The notes under the pieces: model-generated | Seen by the model: only the letters and a program-made list of their open reading frames with translations | Told to the model about the DNA's origin: nothing | Database searches by the model: none | Translations under genes and position numbers: made by a program | Source: Ollibium composti | GTDB lineage: Bacteria > Pseudomonadota > Alphaproteobacteria > Rhizobiales > Rhizobiaceae | Reading direction: 5' to 3' | Length of the DNA: 64,000 nt | Assembly (NCBI RefSeq): GCF_004801285.1 | Contig: NZ_SSNY01000002.1 | Location: 434,001 to 498,000 of the forward strand | Shown: in pieces, positions 15,520-23,685 of the stretch | Numbering within the stretch: the stretch's first letter is position 1 | Layout of the letters: every line of letters begins with the position of its first letter

Positions 15520-16199
15520 GCGCCCTGCCGCGCCGCCAGCAGAACCGCATCGAGCGCGAGCGGCGCATTCTCGACGCCGCGCTGAAAGTGTTTTCCGAGA
15601 CGGGCTATTCGGGCGCGACGATGGACGGCGTCGCCATCGAGGCCGGCCTGTCGAAGCCGACCCTCTATCAGTATTTCTCTTCCAAGGAAGCGCTGTTCTC
15701 GGCCATGCTGTTCGGCGAGCGCGACCAGATGCTGGAGTTCTTCCTGCATCCGTCCGGCAAGGGCATGGTCGCCGACCTGCTGGGCTTCGCCTGGGACTAT
15801 GCCGCCACGGTGCTGCGCCCCGACATGCTGTCGCTCGCCCGCCTCATCATCGGCGAGGTGCAGCGGTTTCCCGAGATCGGCCAAGCCTATCAGGAGAGTG
15901 GCCCCGACCGGCTGCTTGCCGGCATCATGGACTATCTGGAGGGCCGCCGCGCCGCGGGCCAGCTCGCCTTCGACGATCCCGAACTGGCTGCCGAGGACCT
16001 GTGGGGCCTGATCCTGTCGGCACCGCGCAACCATGCGCTCTACAGGCCCGACCGCGTTCCCGGCCGGCCCGAACTGGCACGCTACATCAACAACGGTTTG
16101 CGGGTTTTCCTGAAGGCCTATTCGACCCGGCCGGACGAAGACCTCCACGCTTTGCAGGCGCTCATCGGCGCCCAACCCTTTCCAGCAGGTGACCCATGA
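15516..16199 (+). CDS. TetR/AcrR-family transcriptional regulator
   Basis: A 227-residue regulator with an N-terminal TetR helix-turn-helix (residues about 12-60: RILDAALKVFSETGYSGATM and LSKPTLYQYFSSKEALF). The C-terminal part resembles the AefR-like ligand domains of this family. It overlaps both neighbours by 4 bp (ATGA upstream and downstream), so it is made from the same message as the enzymes it sits among. Autoregulation through the CTTAACT-N4-AGTTAAG repeat in the operon promoter at 11722-11739 is a natural inference, because the repeat covers the -10 box. The inducer is unknown. Confidence 0.92.
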   Translation: MSALPRRQQNRIERERRILDAALKVFSETGYSGATMDGVAIEAGLSKPTLYQYFSSKEALFSAMLFGERDQMLEFFLHPSGKGMVADLLGFAWDYAATVLRPDMLSLARLIIGEVQRFPEIGQAYQESGPDRLLAGIMDYLEGRRAAGQLAFDDPELAAEDLWGLILSAPRNHALYRPDRVPGRPELARYINNGLRVFLKAYSTRPDEDLHALQALIGAQPFPAGDP

Positions 16200-17536
16200 C
16201 GATCGAGGACTACCTGGCCGATCCGGCCAGCCGCTTTGCGACTGTGGCGATGACCGACACCAACGGCCTGCTGCGCGGCCAGATGGTCTCGGCCGGCAGC
16301 CTGAAGGGCATCGCCAAGAACGGCATGGGCATGTCGCCGGTGACGCTGGCGCTCGACCCGACCGACGTGGTGCTGCCCATTCCCGGCGTCTCGGACGGAA
16401 CCTCGGATTTCCACGACGATCCGCTGGTCCTCGACCCAGTTACGGTGCGCCGCCTGCCGTGGTCGAAGCCCGGCCACGACATGCTGGTGCTGGCCAACTA
16501 TTCCGGCGGCACCGCCGAATTCTGCCCGCGCTCCATGCTTGGCCGCGTGCTCGCCCGCGTCGGCGAGGCCGGCTACCGGCCCCGCTACGGCATGGAACTG
16601 GAATACACGCTGTTCGACGAGACGCCCGAAAGCGCCCGCGCCAAGGGCTATCGCAACTTGAAGACCGCCACGCAGCACAACAGCCACGACCTCGTCCTTT
16701 ACCAGGTGCAGCAGACGGAATGGTACGAGGCGGTGGCCGAGATGTGTGTGCCGCTGCGCATCGACCTCGCCAAGATGCACGAGGAGATCGGCGGCGGCTT
16801 CCTCGAAGCCTGCATCGCCGCCGGCGAGGGGTTGGAGCCGGCCGACCAGCTGGTGCTCTTGAAGAACTTCATCCGTGCGCTGGCCCAGCGCCAGGGCCGC
16901 TGCGTCACCTTCATGCCGCGCTGGACGGAAGCCGCCGACAGCCAGTCCATCCACGTCCATGTCTCGCTGAAGGACAAGGACGGCAAATCGGTCTTCCACG
17001 ACCCGTCGCAGAAGAACGGCGTGTCTGAGACCTTCCGCCACTTCATCGGCGGCATGCAGACCTATCTCGGCGACCTCACGCTCCTGTTCCAGCCGACGGT
17101 CAATTCCTACCGGCGCTTCGCCCCCGGCACCTTCGCGCCGCCGGGCCTCAGCTGGGGCTACGAGAACCGCACCACCTGCTTTCGCATCGTCGGCCACGAC
17201 GCCGGCTCGCTGCGCGTGGAAAACCGCCTGCCGGGCGCCGACACCAACCCCTACCTGACGGTCGCCGCCACGGTGGCGGCCGGCGTCGCCGGCATCCTGG
17301 AAAAGATCGAGCCGGAAGCCGAGACCGTCGGCAACGGCTACGCGCAGGAGACGCCGCGCGACTTCGCCCGCTCCATGCCCGAGGCAGTCGAGCGGCTGCG
17401 CGGCTCCGCCTTCGCCAGGGACTGGCTCGGCCCGCGCTTCGTCGAGGCGTTCTCCTCGACGCGCCAGAGCCAGTACGACGAGTTCCGCCGCAAGGTGCCT
17501 GACGTTGAACTGGAACGTTTCTTCGACCTGGGGTGA
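16196..17536 (+). CDS. Glutamine synthetase-like gamma-glutamyl-amine ligase
   Basis: A 446-residue glutamine synthetase-fold enzyme of the PuuA/IpuC type and not a GlnA. The metal and ATP residues are present: MELEYTLFD, EEIGGGFLEA, QSIHVHVSLKD, YENRTTCFRI and RVENRLPGADTNPYLT. Family members join glutamate to polyamines, isopropylamine or aniline by an ATP-dependent gamma-glutamyl amide bond, which protects the amine before oxidation. No GlnA adenylylation tail is visible. It overlaps the TetR gene by 4 bp and is followed by the flavin reductase-LysR fusion. With the APC permease two genes later it suggests that an imported amine or amino acid is glutamylated. The amine is not identified. 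Confidence 0.87.
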   Translation: MTIEDYLADPASRFATVAMTDTNGLLRGQMVSAGSLKGIAKNGMGMSPVTLALDPTDVVLPIPGVSDGTSDFHDDPLVLDPVTVRRLPWSKPGHDMLVLANYSGGTAEFCPRSMLGRVLARVGEAGYRPRYGMELEYTLFDETPESARAKGYRNLKTATQHNSHDLVLYQVQQTEWYEAVAEMCVPLRIDLAKMHEEIGGGFLEACIAAGEGLEPADQLVLLKNFIRALAQRQGRCVTFMPRWTEAADSQSIHVHVSLKDKDGKSVFHDPSQKNGVSETFRHFIGGMQTYLGDLTLLFQPTVNSYRRFAPGTFAPPGLSWGYENRTTCFRIVGHDAGSLRVENRLPGADTNPYLTVAATVAAGVAGILEKIEPEAETVGNGYAQETPRDFARSMPEAVERLRGSAFARDWLGPRFVEAFSSTRQSQYDEFRRKVPDVELERFFDLG

Positions 17537-17541
17537 AAGCC

Positions 17542-18741
17542 ATGGATGCCGAACTTCGCGCCCGTTTCGTGGAAAGCATGAGCCGCGTCGCCTCCGCCGT
17601 CACAGTCGTGACCACGGATGGCGAGGCGGGCCGGTTCGGCGTCACCGTCTCGTCCATGACCTCGGTGTCGGCCGACACCAGCCGGCCGTCCCTGCTGGTC
17701 TCCATCCATCATCTCAGCCCCGCCGGCGAGGCGATCAGGAAGAACCGGCGCTTTTGCGCCAATGTGCTGAGCGGCAACCAGACCTTCGTGTCCGATCTTT
17801 TCTCCGGCCGTCTCAAGCACCTCAACGAGGACAGGTTCGGCGAAATTCCGTGGCATTCCGGCGTCACCGGCGCGCCGATCATCGAGGGCGCCATCGCCTC
17901 GCTGGATTGCGAGCTGAAGACCGCCCTTTTGTGGGGCACGCATTTCATCCTCATCGGCGAGGTCGAGCAGATCGAGCTGTCGCGTCAGCGCTCGCCGCTT
18001 GTCTACGCCAATCGCGGCTATCGCCGCGCCATCCCGATCGCGCCGGAAGACCGGCAGCCGCATGATCCGCACAACCAGCTGCGCGTCGGCTTCTTCATCA
18101 CGCTGGGGCCGGAATTCGTGCCGTCCCTCGTCGCCGACTTCGCCAGCCGGACGCCCGCCGTCGACATCCGCCTGCTGGAGGCCGACCACGACGATCTGGT
18201 CGAGCAGATGCGCGCCGGCAAGATCGACGCCGCGGTCACCTTCGGCACGGTCGACGAGCCGGAACTCGAGGCCGAGGTTATCTGTCCAGCCGATCCCCAT
18301 GTGCTTTTGAGCGCCGACCACCCGCTCGCCGCCAAGCCGAGCCTGCGGCTTGGCGATGTGGCCGAGCTGCCGATGATCCTGCTCGACTATCCTTCGGTGC
18401 GCGGCGCCGTCGCTGCCTTGTTCGAGCGTAACGGCCTGAAGCCGAACGTGCGCCTGCAGTCGCCGTCCTTCGCCATGGTGCGCGGGCTGGTCGCACAGGG
18501 GCTCGGCTACACGTTGGTGCCGCAGGCCCCGCGCAACCGGGACCGGCGCGGCGGTGAGACCAGGGCCGTGCCGCTGAAGGTGGATTTTCCGGAGGGTGCG
18601 CTGGTCGCGCTGGCGCGGCGGCCGGATCGGCAAAGCGAATTGGCCAGGGACTTTCTTGCCCGCTGCAAGAGGTCCTTTCAAATTCAGCCCGATCAAGAAC
18701 GGGTAGGTGGCCGGCCGGCGGCGGGCACGAAGGTGCGATAG
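17542..18741 (+). CDS. Flavin reductase fused to a LysR-type effector-binding domain
   Basis: A 399-residue fusion. Residues about 8-165 form a flavin reductase-like FMN-binding domain (VASAVTVVTTDGEAGRFGVT, then NRRFCANVLS). Residues about 175-385 are a LysR substrate-binding domain (LRVGFFITLGPEFVPSLVADF, AAVTFGTVDEPE, LLSADHPLA, ARRPDRQSELARDFL). No helix-turn-helix is present, so it is not a LysR regulator. The ATG at 17542 has GGGGTGA before it; a GTG at 17533 that overlaps the upstream stop is the alternative. By analogy with HpaC-like reductases that carry a MarR ligand domain, the LysR part may switch flavin reduction on when substrate binds. That role is inferred. Confidence 0.85.
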   Translation: MDAELRARFVESMSRVASAVTVVTTDGEAGRFGVTVSSMTSVSADTSRPSLLVSIHHLSPAGEAIRKNRRFCANVLSGNQTFVSDLFSGRLKHLNEDRFGEIPWHSGVTGAPIIEGAIASLDCELKTALLWGTHFILIGEVEQIELSRQRSPLVYANRGYRRAIPIAPEDRQPHDPHNQLRVGFFITLGPEFVPSLVADFASRTPAVDIRLLEADHDDLVEQMRAGKIDAAVTFGTVDEPELEAEVICPADPHVLLSADHPLAAKPSLRLGDVAELPMILLDYPSVRGAVAALFERNGLKPNVRLQSPSFAMVRGLVAQGLGYTLVPQAPRNRDRRGGETRAVPLKVDFPEGALVALARRPDRQSELARDFLARCKRSFQIQPDQERVGGRPAAGTKVR

Positions 18742-18781
18742 GCCGCCGCTGGTGATGTGAAGGAAACAACAGGAGGGGACT

Positions 18782-20239
18782 ATGGCTCAGGAAAACGTTT
18801 TGGATGTGAGTAGCGGAGGCGCGAACCGGCTCCGCAAGAATTCGCTGGGGCTGATCGCCGTCACCTTCATGGTGATCTCGGCCGCCGCGCCGCTGACGGG
18901 CGTGGCGGGCGCCATGCCGCTGGCCTTCATGCTCGGCAACGGTGCCGGCGTGCCGGCCATCTTCATCTTCGTCACGGCGGTGATGCTGGCCTTCGCCGCC
19001 GGCTATGTGGCCATGTCGCGCCACGTCACCAATGCCGGCGCCTTCTACGCCTATGCCGCGCGCGGCCTCGGCGGGCGCACGGCAGGTGCTGTGGCGATCA
19101 CCGCGCTCGTCGCCTACAACGCCATGCAGTTCGGCCTCATCGGCCTGTTCGGCGGTATCGCCGCCGGCATCTTCGGCGAACTCGGCCTCGTGCTGCCCTG
19201 GTGGCTGTGGAGCCTGGCGGCCATCGTGCTTGTCGGCGCCCTCGGTTACCGACAGGTCGACCTGTCGGCCAAGGTGCTGGTCGCGGCGGTGCTGCTCGAA
19301 TACATCATCGTGCTGATCGTCGACTTCGCCATCCTCGGCAAGGGCGGCGCCGGCGGCCTGTCGATGAACTTCTTCGACGCCAACGCCTTCTTCTCCGGCT
19401 CGATGACGGCGGCGATCCTGTTCTGCATGGGCTGCTTCATCGGCTTCGAGGCGACGACGATCTACGCCGAGGAAACGCGTGATCCGGAAAAGACCATCCC
19501 GCGCGCCACCTATCTTTCTGTGCTGATGATCGGCCTGTTCTTCATCTTCACCACGTGGCTGATGATCGTCGGCGTCGGCGCCGACAAGCTGGTCCCGACC
19601 ATCCAGGGCCTGCCCGATCCGTCGCTGTTCTTCTTCAACCTGGCGGCCGACTATGTCGGTGGGCCGATCCCGACCATCGCCGGCATCCTTCTGGTGTCGA
19701 GCCTGTTCGCGGCACTCTCGGCCTTCCACAACTACATCGCCCGCTACAGCTACGTCGCCGGGCGCGAGGGCCTGCTGCCGGACGTGTTCGGCCGCACCCA
19801 CGGCACCCACCAGAGCCCGCATATCGGCTCCGTGGTGCAGACCGTCGGCGCGCTGATCGTGCTCGCCCTATTCGCCGGGCTGGGGCTCGACCCGGTGCTC
19901 AACATGTTCACCTGGATCAGCCAGATCGGCACGCTCGGCGTGCTCGCCATGATGACCGTCACCTCGCTTGCGGTGATCGTCTTCTTCCGCCGCGAAGGCC
20001 ATGCCGGCTCGCCGCTGGTGACATTGGTCCTGCCGATCCTGTCGGGCCTGGTGATGGCGGCACTGTTCGTCTACATCTTCCTGCATTTCGGCGACCTGAC
20101 CGGCACCACCGGCGGCGCGCTGGGCGTCATCCTGCCCTCGCTGATCCCGCTGGCCGCGATCGTCGGCTACCTTTTGGCGGCACGCCTGGAAAAGACCGAT
20201 CCGGCCCGCTTCGCCCGCATGGGCAACAACGGCAACTGA
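18782..20239 (+). CDS. APC-family amino acid/amine permease
   Basis: A 485-residue integral membrane protein of the amino acid-polyamine-organocation family with about 12 hydrophobic segments. The N terminus after a short polar leader reads LGLIAVTFMVISAAAPLTGV, the typical first helix with the unwound substrate-binding Gly region; FIGFEATTIYAEETRDPEKTIP is the conserved TM6-loop stretch. It would import an amino acid or amine by proton or sodium symport across the inner membrane. It follows the flavin reductase fusion by 40 bp with an AGGAGGGG site, and ends in a strong terminator. It is the only obvious importer of the island, which suggests that the substrate carries an amino group. Confidence 0.92.
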   Translation: MAQENVLDVSSGGANRLRKNSLGLIAVTFMVISAAAPLTGVAGAMPLAFMLGNGAGVPAIFIFVTAVMLAFAAGYVAMSRHVTNAGAFYAYAARGLGGRTAGAVAITALVAYNAMQFGLIGLFGGIAAGIFGELGLVLPWWLWSLAAIVLVGALGYRQVDLSAKVLVAAVLLEYIIVLIVDFAILGKGGAGGLSMNFFDANAFFSGSMTAAILFCMGCFIGFEATTIYAEETRDPEKTIPRATYLSVLMIGLFFIFTTWLMIVGVGADKLVPTIQGLPDPSLFFFNLAADYVGGPIPTIAGILLVSSLFAALSAFHNYIARYSYVAGREGLLPDVFGRTHGTHQSPHIGSVVQTVGALIVLALFAGLGLDPVLNMFTWISQIGTLGVLAMMTVTSLAVIVFFRREGHAGSPLVTLVLPILSGLVMAALFVYIFLHFGDLTGTTGGALGVILPSLIPLAAIVGYLLAARLEKTDPARFARMGNNGN

Positions 20240-20258
20240 TCGCCCCGGCGATTGGCGA

Positions 20259-20292
20259 CGGCCTGCCCGGACAGGGCAGGCCGTTTTCGTTT
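20259..20292 (+). terminator. Rho-independent terminator of the catabolic operon
   Basis: A perfect 10-bp GC-rich stem (CGGCCTGCCC / GGGCAGGCCG) with a GGACA loop is followed by TTTTCGTTT. It begins 19 bp after the APC permease stop and closes the plus-strand operon. Confidence 0.85.
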
Positions 20293-20300
20293 CGATAGGC

Positions 20301-20341
20301 TAGAGCGAAATGCCGTTTCCTTAAATCGGTATTTCGCTCTA
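20301..20341. repeat. TAGAGCGAAAT...ATTTCGCTCTA palindromic repeat
   Basis: An inverted repeat with 11-bp perfect arms and an inner CCG/CGG pair. It is of the rhizobial intergenic type and lies immediately before a second palindrome; together they fill the gap between the permease and hemW. Confidence 0.7.
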
Positions 20342-20357
20342 ACCATTTGTTTTTGAA

Positions 20358-20400
20358 GCATGATGTTTTCCGAAAAGTCTGCAACTTTTCGGCATCATGC
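20358..20400. repeat. GCATGATG...CATCATGC palindromic repeat next to hemW
   Basis: Arms GCATGATG/CATCATGC and inner arms CCGAAAAGT/ACTTTTCGG form a long hairpin, a family widely seen between genes in Mesorhizobium and Rhizobium. It ends 1 bp before the hemW stop codon and may act as its bidirectional terminator. Confidence 0.7.
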
Positions 20401-20401
20401 T

Positions 20402-21559
20402 TTATCGCGCCAGATCGGCGACCACGGCGTCCAGCACGATCATGCCGGCGGGCGTGGCGCGCAGGCGCGAATTGCCGAGCGGCGCCACGAGGCCTTCCTC
20501 CTGCAGGATGGAAAGCCGCGCCGGGGGCAGGCCGCGCCCGGCATAGTCCTCGTAGCGCGCGAGGTCGATGCCTTCGGCCAGCCTGAGCCCCATCAGCAGG
20601 AACTCGTCGGCTTCCTCGGCGCGCGTCAGCACCTCGCCGCCGACGACGCCGTCGCCCTTGGCCTCGACCAGCGAAAGCCACGTCTCCGGCATCTTCTCGG
20701 TGAACGTCACCACCCGCCGCCCGTCCTCGACGAAGCGGCCATGCGCGCCGGGGCCGGCGCCGACATATTCGCCGTAGCGCCAGTAGGTCAGATTGTGCCG
20801 GCTCTCCGCGCCCGGCCGGGCGTGGTTGGAGATCTCGTAGGCCGGCAGGCCTTTTGCTGCCGTCACCTCCTGCGTGAGCTGGTAGAGGTCGGCCGCCAGA
20901 TCGGGATCGGGAATGGCGAACTTCCTCGCCTTGTGCAGGGCGTGGAAGGGCGTGCCTTCCTCGATGGTGAGCTGGTAGAGCGACAGGTGGTCGGCGGCGT
21001 GGCCGATCGCTTCCTCCAGTTCCGCCTGCCAGGCTTCAAGCGTCTGGCCGGGGCGGGCGTAGATCAGGTCGAAGGACAGGCGCGGAAACGTCTCGCGCGC
21101 CAGCCGGATCGCCTTCAGCGCCTCTTCCACATTGTGCAGCCGGCCGAGGAACCTCAGGTCGCGGTCGTTCAGCGCCTGCACGCCGAGCGACACCCGGTTG
21201 ACGCCGGCCGCCCGGTAGCCGCGGAAGCGCTCGGCCTCGACCGAGGATGGATTGGCTTCCAGCGTCACCTCGATGCCGGCCGGCACCGTCCAGTTCGCCG
21301 CCACGGCGTCGAGCACGGCGCCCACCGTTTCCGGCTTCATCAGCGACGGCGTGCCGCCGCCGAGGAAGATGGAGGTCACGTCGCGCGCCCCGGTGCGGGC
21401 GCGCATCGTCTTCAGTTCGGTGGCGAAAGCGCGTGCAAAGCGCTCCTGATCGACCGGCTGATGGCGCACATGGCTGTTGAAGTCGCAATAGGGGCACTTG
21501 GCCGCGCAGAACGGCCAGTGGATGTAGACCCCGAAACCGGGTGTGCGGTCGAGCATCAT
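20402..21559 (-). CDS. hemW: HemW, radical SAM heme chaperone-like protein
   Basis: A 385-residue radical SAM protein of the HemN-like group now called HemW. The cluster motif CAAKCPYC (Cys18, Cys22, Cys25) follows VYIHWPF, as in other HemW proteins. It lacks the HemN N-terminal extension, which argues against a true oxygen-independent coproporphyrinogen oxidase; members bind heme and a 4Fe-4S cluster and are thought to deliver heme. It is oriented with rdgB, the VOC gene and rph as a minus-strand group, but is separated from rdgB by a palindromic repeat. The start could be either of two adjacent ATGs at 21559 or 21556. Confidence 0.93.
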   Translation of the reverse strand: MMLDRTPGFGVYIHWPFCAAKCPYCDFNSHVRHQPVDQERFARAFATELKTMRARTGARDVTSIFLGGGTPSLMKPETVGAVLDAVAANWTVPAGIEVTLEANPSSVEAERFRGYRAAGVNRVSLGVQALNDRDLRFLGRLHNVEEALKAIRLARETFPRLSFDLIYARPGQTLEAWQAELEEAIGHAADHLSLYQLTIEEGTPFHALHKARKFAIPDPDLAADLYQLTQEVTAAKGLPAYEISNHARPGAESRHNLTYWRYGEYVGAGPGAHGRFVEDGRRVVTFTEKMPETWLSLVEAKGDGVVGGEVLTRAEEADEFLLMGLRLAEGIDLARYEDYAGRGLPPARLSILQEEGLVAPLGNSRLRATPAGMIVLDAVVADLAR

Positions 21560-21588
21560 GGGTGCATTCCGACGCCATGCGGGCGCTG

Positions 21589-21698
21589 CCCCTCACCTGC
21601 CTGCCGGCATCCTCTCCCCGTAAACGGGGAGAGGCGAGCTGCTGCGACGTGGGCGCTCCCCTCTCCCCGTTTACGGGGAGAGGGTAAGGGTGAGGGGC
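21589..21698. repeat. CTCTCCCCGTAAACGGGGAGAG repeat pair between hemW and rdgB
   Basis: Two palindromes, CTCTCCCCGTAAACGGGGAG and its near copy CTCTCCCCGTTTACGGGGAG, lie in the 172-bp gap between the hemW start and the rdgB stop, flanked by inverted CCCTCACC/GGTGAGGG ends. The layout is of a mobile palindromic repeat with no coding capacity. Confidence 0.75.
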
Positions 21699-21731
21699 GG
21701 CGCTGATGATGGCCGTTTATGCCGGGGCGCA

Positions 21732-22379
21732 TCAAATCTGTCCCAGCCGCGCCTCGGCGAATTTCTTGAAGGCCCGCGCCCGGTGCGACAGCGCTTCAGC
21801 GTCGCCCGGCTTCCAGCCATGCTTCTCCTCGGCCGACATCTCGCCGAACGTCTTGTCATAGCCGTTGGGCAGGAACACCGGGTCGTAGCCGAAGCCGAGG
21901 TCGCCGCGCGGCGGCCAGACAAGCCGGCCCTCCACCTCGCCGCGATAATATTCCGCCTCTCCGTCGGGGAAGGCCAGGCAGATGACGGCGACGAAGCGGC
22001 CGGTGCGCTGCGCCGGCTCGGTCGCGCCGACCTCCTGCAGGGCGACCTCGGTGCGCTGCATGGCCATGCCGAAATCGCGCCCGCCCTCGGGCTTTTCCGC
22101 CCAGTTGGCGGTGTAGACGCCGGGCGCACCGTCGAGCGCGTCCACGCACAGGCCCGAATCGTCGGACATGGCGGGCAGGCCCGTCACCACGGCCGCCGCG
22201 TGAGCCTTGATGTAGGCGTTCTCCTCGAAGGTCGTGCCGGTTTCGTCCGGTTCCGGCAGGCCGTACTCCTTGGCCGACTTCGCCTCCAGCCCGAAGGGGC
22301 CGAGCAGGTCCGCGAACTCGCGCAGCTTGCCGGCGTTGTGGCTGGCGACGACGATCTTCTTGTCCGTCAGGGCGTGCAT
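21732..22379 (-). CDS. rdgB: RdgB/HAM1 XTP/dITP diphosphatase
   Basis: A 215-residue RdgB-type pyrophosphatase that removes non-canonical purine nucleotides (ITP, dITP, XTP) before they enter nucleic acids. Signature stretches are [13 protein letters not shown] near the N terminus, [14 protein letters not shown] with the catalytic acidic residues, and [11 protein letters not shown]. The length matches the family. It lies between hemW and the VOC gene on the minus strand; the VOC stop is 1 bp upstream of its start, so they are cotranscribed. The order rph, rdgB, hemW is the usual one in Hyphomicrobiales. Confidence 0.96.
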   Translation of the reverse strand: MHALTDKKIVVASHNAGKLREFADLLGPFGLEAKSAKEYGLPEPDETGTTFEENAYIKAHAAAVVTGLPAMSDDSGLCVDALDGAPGVYTANWAEKPEGGRDFGMAMQRTEVALQEVGATEPAQRTGRFVAVICLAFPDGEAEYYRGEVEGRLVWPPRGDLGFGYDPVFLPNGYDKTFGEMSAEEKHGWKPGDAEALSHRARAFKKFAEARLGQI

Positions 22380-22380
22380 T

Positions 22381-22809
22381 CTAGAGGTTCCAGATTTTCG
22401 GTTCGGCGAATTCCAGCGAGTTGCCGGACGGGTCGCGGAAATAGATCGAGCGGCCGCCCCGTTCCTGCCCCGGTTTGGGCGGCCAGATGAAATCGGCCTC
22501 GATGGCGACGCCCTTGCCCGTCAGATGGGCCTTCCAGCGCTCGATGTCATCGCCGGAAGCGGCAAAGCACAGATGCCCTTGCCCATTGGCGCCGTGCGGC
22601 GGCACCGGCAGCTTCGCGCCGGGCGGGGGCGGCTCCCGCGTCGCTTCGGCGACGAACAGCAGAAGCACGCCTTGGCCGCAGCGGAAGAACGCATGCCGGC
22701 CTTCCACTTTCGCAATCCGCTCAAGGCCGAGGACTTCGGCATAGAAGTTCTCGGCCGCGTCAAGGTCGGTGACGTAGAGCGCCGATTCGAGGATGGCGGA
22801 AGGTTGCAT
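22381..22809 (-). CDS. VOC family (glyoxalase/bleomycin resistance-like) protein
   Basis: A 142-residue single vicinal-oxygen-chelate domain protein. It starts [20 protein letters not shown] and ends [20 protein letters not shown], the two paired beta-alpha-beta-beta-beta modules with metal-ligand positions (GHLCFAAS, and Glu in NSLEF). Family members include glyoxalases, fosfomycin and bleomycin resistance proteins and extradiol dioxygenases; the reaction of this one is not clear. It is inserted between rph (10 bp upstream) and rdgB (1 bp downstream), so it is expressed with nucleotide housekeeping genes, perhaps only by position. Confidence 0.9.
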   Translation of the reverse strand: MQPSAILESALYVTDLDAAENFYAEVLGLERIAKVEGRHAFFRCGQGVLLLFVAEATREPPPPGAKLPVPPHGANGQGHLCFAASGDDIERWKAHLTGKGVAIEADFIWPPKPGQERGGRSIYFRDPSGNSLEFAEPKIWNL

Positions 22810-22819
22810 CTGCGCCCCG

Positions 22820-23536
22820 TCAGTCCACCGCCATCTTCTGCAAATCCACCAGCCGCGAAATACCGCGCTTGGCCAATCCCATCAGGGCGGAAAACTGTTC
22901 CTCCGAGAACGGTTCGCCCTCGGCCGTGCCCTGGATCTCGACGATGCCGCCCTTGCCGGTCATGACGAAGTTGGCGTCGGTGCCGGCCGACGAATCCTCC
23001 AGGTAGTCGAGGTCGATCACCGGCTGGCCGTCGTGGATGCCGCAGGAGATCGCCGCGACATGGTCCTTCAGCACCTTGTCGACCTTCACCATCTGGCGCG
23101 CCTCCATCCAGCGCAGGCAGTCGTAGAGCGCCACCCAGCCGCCGGTGATGGAGGCGGTGCGGGTGCCGCCGTCGGCCTGCAGGACGTCGCAGTCCACCGT
23201 GATCTGCACCTCGCCCAGCGCAGCCAAGTCGACCACGGCGCGCAAGGAGCGGCCGATCAGGCGCTGGATCTCCAGCGTGCGGCCGCTCTGCTTGCCGGCG
23301 GAGGCCTCGCGGCGCATGCGGTCGCCGGTTGAGCGCGGCAGCATGCCGTATTCGGCCGTCACCCAGCCCTTCCCGGAATTGCGCATCCAGCCCGGCACCC
23401 GTTCCTCCAGGCTCGCCGTGCAAAGCACATGCGTGTCGCCGAACTTCACCAGGCATGAGCCCTCCGCATGCTTGGAGACGCCGCGCTCGAAGGAGATGGC
23501 GCGCATTTCGTCGTTCTGGCGCTTGGAGGGACGCAT
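22820..23536 (-). CDS. rph: Ribonuclease PH
   Basis: A 238-residue phosphorolytic 3'-5' exoribonuclease that trims tRNA 3' ends. Typical stretches are [12 protein letters not shown] at the start, [18 protein letters not shown], and [19 protein letters not shown] with the phosphate-binding and catalytic residues. The length is exactly that of the family. A GGAGG site lies just ahead of the ATG. It diverges from hrcA, with 149 bp between starts, and heads the rph, VOC, rdgB transcript. Confidence 0.97.
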   Translation of the reverse strand: MRPSKRQNDEMRAISFERGVSKHAEGSCLVKFGDTHVLCTASLEERVPGWMRNSGKGWVTAEYGMLPRSTGDRMRREASAGKQSGRTLEIQRLIGRSLRAVVDLAALGEVQITVDCDVLQADGGTRTASITGGWVALYDCLRWMEARQMVKVDKVLKDHVAAISCGIHDGQPVIDLDYLEDSSAGTDANFVMTGKGGIVEIQGTAEGEPFSEEQFSALMGLAKRGISRLVDLQKMAVD

Positions 23537-23634
23537 TCGGGCTCGCTTTCATGGATTTTGAATCGTGCCGGGCTTTTAGCCCCGGCAGGCGTGGCGTGCA
23601 AAGGAAAACGCCCTGTCCCGGACGGGACACGTCC

Positions 23635-23662
23635 TTGCGTCGGCGCCGTTCCCGTCTATATC
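23635..23662 (+). promoter_or_regulatory. Possible hrcA promoter
   Basis: TTGCGT (23635-23640) and TATATC (23657-23662) are separated by 16 bp and lie 24 bp upstream of the hrcA ATG. No CIRCE repeat (TTAGCACTC-N9-GAGTGCTAA) was found between rph and hrcA, so HrcA autoregulation by that element is not supported here. Confidence 0.35.
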
Positions 23663-23685
23663 CTTGAACCGGAGGTTTTGCCCGC

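Noticed and set aside
16196..17536. Housekeeping glutamine synthetase GlnA
   Set aside because: It lacks the adenylylation loop, is shorter in the C-terminal part, and sits in a catabolic operon; the PuuA/IpuC type fits better.
18278..19822. A 514-codon antisense frame opposite the APC permease
   Set aside because: Composition follows the reverse reading of membrane-protein codons; there are no motifs.
20402..21559. HemN, oxygen-independent coproporphyrinogen oxidase
   Set aside because: The protein begins directly at the radical SAM domain and lacks the HemN-specific N-terminal part; it fits HemW.
23537..23685. A CIRCE element between rph and hrcA
   Set aside because: No TTAGCACTC/GAGTGCTAA pair is present in this gap.
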